Shown here: one piece after another, positions 1 to 6,900 of the stretch
Layout of the letters: each line of letters opens with the position of its first letter
How positions within the stretch are numbered: the first letter of the stretch is position 1
Assembly (NCBI GenBank): GCA_028565715.1
Contig: JAOXYC010177246.1
Location: 1-10,413, forward strand
DNA length: 10,413 bases
DNA from: Phoronis pallida
Lineage: Eukaryota; Phoronida; Phoronidae
Direction: 5' to 3'
Translations under genes and position numbers: made by a program
Notes under the pieces: model-generated
What the model was told of the DNA's origin: nothing
The model's input: only the letters and a program-made list of their open reading frames with translations
Database searches by the model: none

Positions 1-629
1 TACACAAGATTTTTCAATCATTTTCAATCATAATTAAACATATACAACACCATTTCCAAATTTTAATTTTTAAAGATATAGTTAACACTCACAGTATTTG
101 CAACATAAAGAATAACTTATTTATTTTAAAGAATTTGATTCAGTGACCAAGGAAATGATCAATTGTAAAAGAAAGGTCTGCCAATTGTTGCTGTACACTC
201 GTTGAAGAACAAAGTTCGAAAGCTAGTGTCTTTGATTAAGCAGGTATAAAGGTCTTGCCGTATAGCCCCGCAATTGAGCGCATGCCCCTATAGGCGAAAT
301 AATGTATTTTTCTCTCAAAATTTGTCAACTCAAATTCCCGCAAAATAGACGCATGGACCTAATTCCGCGATTAGGCCCATGTTAACCAGGCACTCCGGAT
401 ATAGGCGGACTTTTGACATGTTAATAAATTTCAACACTCATTTTAATCAATTGTCCCGCATAATAGGCGCATGGGCCTACAGGTTCCCGCGATTAGGCGC
501 GTATTCAACAAAGCTGTATTACAATTAAGGAAGTATATCAGCTCACTCTCATGCACTGTACTATTCTGCTCATTGTTGATCCGAAGTTATTTTTTTTATG
601 ATCTCATTTCAAGAACTTCATTTTTGTAG
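1..629. other. Upstream intron or 5' flank without a supported coding exon
   Basis: No exon in this stretch joins exon 630-912 in phase. It holds a cluster of degenerate GC-rich motifs (260-506). It ends in a pyrimidine-rich tract and TTTTTGTAG, a good splice acceptor, so it is probably the end of an intron whose 5' exon lies outside the window. A possible donor, CAG|GTATAA at 243/244, follows a segment with stops in every usable frame; an untranslated exon there cannot be excluded. Confidence 0.5.
260..506. repeat. Cluster of degenerate GC-rich motifs, consensus near TCCCGCRAWTAGGCGCATG
   Basis: Six related motifs occur near 266-295, 336-360, 363-382, 394-408, 454-480 and 484-506 in otherwise AT-rich DNA. 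Two of the copies form a pair (336-382) that recurs about 118 bp further on (454-506), which suggests a decayed tandem duplication. Several copies continue into GGRCCTA, making them partly palindromic. I do not recognise a named family. Confidence 0.55.
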
Positions 630-912
630 GGTTTTCAATCAAAGCACAACCATTTTTAATGATGAAAATGTTTCAACTCCTTCAAAAGACTCGAAGAAGA
701 GAGCAAACAGTCGGAGCACAATCAGGAAATCTGCAAACAAGGAAAATCAGCACACGGGTGACCAGAGAGGCAAGGGGATGATCCCAAGTGTGACTGTCAT
801 TGCTCCATCGGGTTCATCAAAGAAACTGCTACCCAAACCAAGAGATGAATCACTAGCAGTTCAAAGTTTGGTCTTTGAGAGGGTCTCCAACATAGTAGAC
901 AAGTTACAGAGT
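630..912 (+). CDS. SPAG5: SPAG5-like exon A: basic N-terminal segment with KEN motif
   Basis: The acceptor is TTTTTGTAG|G at 629/630 and the donor is AGT|GTAAGA at 912/913. The exon enters with one base of a split codon and leaves in phase 0, encoding residues 1-94. The first part is rich in Ser, Lys, Arg and Asn (TPSKDSKKRANSRS) and probably disordered; it includes the KEN tripeptide of an APC/C degron. The last 25 residues (around SLVFERVSNIVDKLQS) turn helical and lead into the coil of the next exon. The frame also extends upstream to an ATG at 598, so a start there is possible, but the strong acceptor favours an internal exon. Confidence 0.72.
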
Positions 913-3900
913 GTAAGAAATATGTTTGACTATGGAAAGTTTCTATCACTCAACTGGTTGATTTTCATCAACAAATTGTTAGAGATGTAGGATTCTAAAT
1001 GTGCAATCCCAATTATCAGTCATCAGAATGAGGCTTGCCTCTGAAAAACTGAATCATTTGCTGTGAAAAGCACGAGTCACATTTCATAGCACGTTGACAG
1101 GTGCAATTTGCATTGTTCTGTACGACAAACCTGGTTCTATTCCCCTCAATTTCAAGCACCCAATTTCTTTTAATTTTAAACTGAAAATATCAAGTATTGC
1201 TTGATTAATAAAAATATTTATAGTAATATCTCTCAATTATGTACTTATACTTTGAACTTTAGGAAATGGACTCTCAACTACAGAGTAAGGACGATGAAAT
1301 CACAAGACTGAATCAGTTACTACACCAATCACAGACCTCGAGGAATACTTCACTAAAGGATGAGATAGAGGTATGGACGGATCTAAAAAAAATAATTTGC
1401 TGATTATATAAAGTTGGAAAAACAATAATCTATTGCCATTCCTTGAGGGTTCTAGACAAGTCCTTATCGAATGGTGGAAATTCATTTTGAAGCAAAATTT
1501 CTAGAATGCAACTATTCTTGTTCAAATAATGAATGTTTATGAGTTCAATAGTACAATTTTTTTTAAAGAAAAAAAAAATTGTACGTTCTATTTAAAGCCG
1601 CATAGAACACTTATATCGATCAATTTGAACATTCAGTTTGCTATTAAATTTCGTTATAGATTGGTGCTTTGTATAATTTAAAGTCGCTTTCGTAAGTTTT
1701 GAGATTTCGTGAATAAAAATAACCACTTTTCTTAGCGCATAAAGATTTCATAAAATAGTCTCATATCATTTTGAATCAAAATCGAAAAATGCAACTTGCG
1801 TGTGTTTACGCGCAATGAAATGCAAACGATTATTTTTTCTTTTTTGCCGTGATATTTGCTGAAACTAGTTAAATTTGCTTGACAAGCAAATATAAATCTG
1901 GTTTGTTTCGCTTCAAATGCCCTGTTTGTACAAGTTTTCTATTTTTTTTTTACTTGGTCGGTTGTCCAGTGCTATGAATTGGACAATGTATAACGATATA
2001 TATTATGGCAATGCCTGAAAAGGGCCGATTTTCATCGATAAAGCCTTCTATGTGTCTTTAAAGAGGTGGAGCATTCTATGGAGCACTTTTTTACACCATG
2101 CAACCAACACTCCATTCAATTAAAGGATCTATTTAGGTGTTCCATTCGTTTGTGTTGACAGAATGAATGCGACTGTTATTCTGTTGCCATTATTTCTCAT
2201 TAAAACAAACTGCGCATAAAGAACAAGAAAACACTTCCTTTTTATGGATACAAGTTTTTTTATCTTTATAAACTACTAGATCTGTGACTCGCGCTTTGCT
2301 GCCGGGTGTGCGCGTGCTTCGCACGTGCACACCTCGTCACTTTGAGTCACCTCGACTGTTCCAGCGCTTCGCGCTGTCAAAACTTGCGGACAGACGGACA
2401 GACACACACACAGACATTTTCATACTTATATATTAGATTGTTTATTGACTTATCTTATCAAAGGGTTTAAATGTGTCAAGCTGTCTGCTTCTTCTATCAA
2501 ATTGTCTGCTTGCTATCGTCATGAGTGAAACAAAAAGATACCAATGTGTGATAAGAATAACAATGTACCAAATGATTGGAGGTAATCAGATTATATTAAA
2601 ATGATTATCCGTTATTTTAGATAACACTTAAACGATTATCTGTTATTTCAGAACAATGGAAATGATCCTGCCATAGGTTCGTTTGTCAATGATATAATAC
2701 AACGTGCTGCTAAAGAACTTGTAACACAGGCTCAGGCTACTGGTGAGTGAGCAATTATTTTTGTTTTGTTTTTTAGTTGCATAAGTGACTCACTTGAAGT
2801 GAATAAGGTCTTGAGAGAAACATAAAGATGTATACAGTTTTTTTCACATCATGCGGTAGCCATGTGCCAATTTCTTAAATGGTGAATGTAATTCGTGGTA
2901 CAATTGGCAATATTTCTAGGTGGTAGTCTAAATGACAAGTAAATTAGTACTTGAAAATTGAAATGCTGTGTCAATATGATTTGAAAGTTTTAACGTTTAA
3001 ACCTTTCCATTTTTTTTTCAATCAGGTGCTAATGCGATATCAGAATCAGCTACGAACACAACCGAACGGGTTCACTTCCCTACCACGTCTACAGACAATG
3101 ATACAAGTTTTGACATTCTAACATCTCCTCACTGCCACACACACCTTTCTTCAGAACAGCCACACATATCCTACAACATCCGGGCATGTGTCAGATCAGT
3201 GTCAGCTCCAGATGAGCGCTATAAGACACATGCAAGGCGCCCAAGATTATTTCCTCCGTTAAGTGTGGACGTATCGGCGTCACCCCTTCATCCCGTCAAC
3301 CAGGTGTTGGCACAGTTGAATAAACTACAGGAACATAACCAGAATCTGATGCAAACATTCCAGGACTGTTTGCCCAAGGACACAACCTCTGAAACATTGG
3401 AGAACTTATACCAGGAAAACAGTATTTCAACAGAATCAGATAATATTTGTGCCATTGCTGTCAACACTTTACCTAAAAGTCAAATGACCACCCCGGTTGT
3501 TTTAAGGTCCCACGAGACCATGACCTCGCCTGTCGTCATGGCTACTCAGGATACCATGGTTACGCCAGTTAGGACTTTGTCATTTGGTCAGATGACGACA
3601 CCACTTGGTGTGACAAGTCATGCCGTGATGACCTCACCAGTCAAGACCAATAACAAAGGAGTTTATGCTCTACCAGATTGTCATACCCAGGCAACCATGA
3701 CCAACAAGGTACCGACACATAACTTTGGGCAAAATTTCAATTTATACCATCGGGAGACATTAAAACACTCATTTCTACCAGTTATGACAATCTCACGAGG
3801 TGTCAACACTTTACCAACTGAGGTAAGGGATGTATCTCAGTTTACTACCCCAGTCAAGACAAGAACTTATGCTCAGTGTACAACGCCTAAATCAGCTGTT

Positions 3901-6900
3901 GACATGGCAACAGAAATGTTATCACCGGGTCATGAGGAGATCAGTATCATGACGTCACCTCTGAGGACAACTGAGGCTAACACACAGTCATCGCAGGGGC
4001 TAGGGTAAGCTTAAAACGCACTCAAATTAAGACAGCCAGGCAGCTCAAAAGCCAAAGCAAAATTTTGTTTTCTCCTGAAAAAAGAATAATTTTTTTTTTA
4101 GAGCATGATACTTTATACCTATTGCTTTGCCTAACCATAAATGGCTCTGTCCATCCAATTTTTGAGAAACAACTTAAAACATGATTGAATTTATTGTAAA
4201 GAAGACTGGTTAATGTTAATAATTTCCGTATTTTGAAATTCTGAAAACATTTCAATCCAACATTTACAAAAAATGTACTTTTATCCAGGCTTATGTTTTA
4301 TAGTTTTTGGACTTATCATTACACATTTATTGTTGATCAATGATCCTTGATCTGTTCATTGACTAAGTAGCTTGAGATAACTTTTCAAACTTTTGTCTGA
4401 GAACAATCCATGAATCATGGTGTTTACTTGTTATCTCTCATAGCCAGAAGGGAACCAGCTTTATAAGCCTTGCAGTTTTATATTACTTGGCTCTCTCTGA
4501 TACCCAGAAGGGAACCAGCTTTTAAATTATAAGCCTTGCAGTTTTGAACTGTTGTTAATAGTTGAGTAATCAGGCTCATGTGACCACATAATTTACAGTT
4601 ACAATGAAATGTGCAGTCAGTTTTTAATTCATATGTCAAATTATTTAAAATGATGGGCTGTGCACTATCAGTCATTGAGATTGTTACTTGGATCTAAATG
4701 TGGCTAAACTGACTCAAAGATGGATTTTTAAGTTTGCCTCTGAGAGGAGTTTTGCACCCGTGCAGTATTGGTAAAAAAATATTCAGTTGGGGATTTTTTT
4801 TTTTATCATAAATTCGTTAGAACTTGTTCCTATTAATGAAGCATTGTTTTTAAATCATTGTAGGTTTGATCATCCTGTGAAAATGAAGCAGCAAATAGAA
4901 GATGTACATAACGAAATGATGAGGTATTTAGACTGCTGATTGCTGCCAATTAAATGAGGAATAATGTATTTGGACACAAATATCATAACTTTCTTTTAAA
5001 TAAGTGTAGCAGAAAACGCCAGACCTTATCAAAATTCAAATGAGCGATTTCTCATATTAAGTGTAGTTGTGTTTTTATCCAAACGGAACACCGCGCCACA
5101 TAGTGCTTGCTAGGTAGACACGGAAGTGAACGTTTCTGCGCATGTCCACGAGACAGAAATTGACAGAATTTTTTTAATTTAACAAATCCATGATAAATCC
5201 AGACTTTAATTAATAAACAAAACAGTCTTATTTTAAAACAACCCTGATGATTTAAGCTTGGTCTCCTCAAATCCCACATTCTTTTTGTAAACAACCCTAG
5301 TCTCTATTGAGATCTTGTCCCAGGTCTGGAACGAGAACAAACGTTCAACTCCTGCCGGTTTATTCTAATAAAGAGTACAAGACTTTCTTTCTCACCAGCA
5401 TTGAGTACGACTCACGAACCATTTGCAAGACATTTTTCTCGCTCACGAACCACCAAAACTCACACTAACACAAAATTCACCTTCACAATTATCGTGTTCA
5501 CCGCTCCAAACAATTTGTGTTTTCGCCTTAGCTGTCTAACTCAATGCCCGTGAGAGAGAAAGTTTGGTACCCTTGCTAAAGTCACAATCATAAGTATCTA
5601 CTCCAAACATTACTTCACAACTTGTAATTTGGAGAAATAAAAGTATGAAAATGACACAAAATGATAACAGCGTGGATTTTGTTAGAAACAGTTTAAAATT
5701 GCACAAAAAAAATCATGGGATGATCGGATCATATCTCTTTTTAAACTCTAGTTCAGAATATTGATACTAGCTGCCACCCACTGTGCACCTACACTCCTCT
5801 AAACCACAGACATGGGCGCATCAATTTAGCATTGCTCTTATTTGAATCATTTTCTTGTGTTGTTTTCAGACTTGAATCTCAAGTGGCCGTGCAACAGTGC
5901 TCTCTACAAGAGAAAGACTGGGAGGTAGATAATCTACAGGATGAGCTGGCTAGTTACAAAGAGTTGTGTAGTAAACTACAGAATAGTTTAACAGAGCAGC
6001 AGGAGAAGTTAGAGAAAGCCCGGGATACTGAAGAGGAACTGAAGCAAGCTAGAGAGAGCCTGAAGGTACTAATAATGTGTAGGGATGGGACGATACACTT
6101 TTTTCTCGATTCGATTCGATTCGATTAATTGCGCTTCGATTCGATATTCGATTAATTCAAAACAGCTAAAGTAAATAACAAATCTACATGTTCCTACTGT
6201 GAATATCATGTTTTAATTTGAAAATTGTACTGTAAATAAAAATGAGTAAAGTCAAGACATGTTTTATACAACTGTAATTGCTAATAAAGTCAGGTTTAGT
6301 GGACATTAAGTAGTGCAGCTTAATTCTAATAACATATGCCTTACTTTGTGTTTAAATTCATTGGAAATTCGAAATTCTTCATCGCAGAATGCGAACCTAG
6401 CGGCGAAATTTGGAACTACTAATAATCGAATATCGATCGGAGATGAAGTGACAAGTCGTGTATTGATAATCGATAATCGACGGGTAATTAATCGATTTTC
6501 AGTTCGATTCGATTAATCGCCCCACCCCTAGTAATGTGTTGTTGTTTTCTCTCCTTTTTTGTGCCTACTACCGATATAGGGTGCAAAATTGAGCAAGACA
6601 CTCATCTTTGGGATTTTTTAGCGAAAATTGGTCTCACACACACTTGGACTTGGGTGTTTTAAACATTTTCTAAAATTCAATCTGTTTTTCTACTTGATCA
6701 TGATGTTATGGAGAAAATCATTTGTTATTCTATTCTCCATGGTTGCATGTTGATTTTATATTCACATTAAATTTCCTTTTTTGTGGGGCTGTCACTGTGT
6801 CGCCTACATAAAACATACATCGCTACAAATGGAGATTTATCAATTATTGAAATTGGACGCTTTCATCCGTTGCTTATAGAAGTTGATCGTTATTGTTGCC

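Larger units (their letters stand above)
1371..2651 (+). other. Intron 2, repeat-containing
   Basis: This 1,281-bp intron runs from GTATGG to TTATTTCAG. It holds a T/A-rich hairpin (1551-1584) and a GC-rich hairpin island with a CAGA/CA-rich tail (2284-2437). The segment 1600-2280 is AT-rich and shows no open frame or exon that I can support. It may be the body of an old element whose 3' end is the hairpin island. Confidence 0.6.

Noticed and set aside
144-243. Possible upstream exon between TTTGATTCAG and CAG|GTATAA
   Set aside because: Every frame across it has a stop, and the phase needed by exon 630-912 is blocked by TGA near its end. It could only be untranslated.
598-629. ATG at 598 as the start codon of the first visible exon
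   Set aside because: It is in frame, but a good acceptor (TTTTTGTAG) lies at 629 and the sequence before it looks intronic, so an upstream exon outside the window is more likely.
3484-3984. Simple DNA minisatellite expansion in exon D
   Set aside because: The 36-bp units share little nucleotide identity and keep only protein-level spacing with Pro, so recent DNA-level expansion does not explain it.
5052-5294. Minus-strand 80-codon open frame in intron 5
   Set aside because: It has no domain, repeat signature or coding bias that I can recognise and lies within an intron; chance length.
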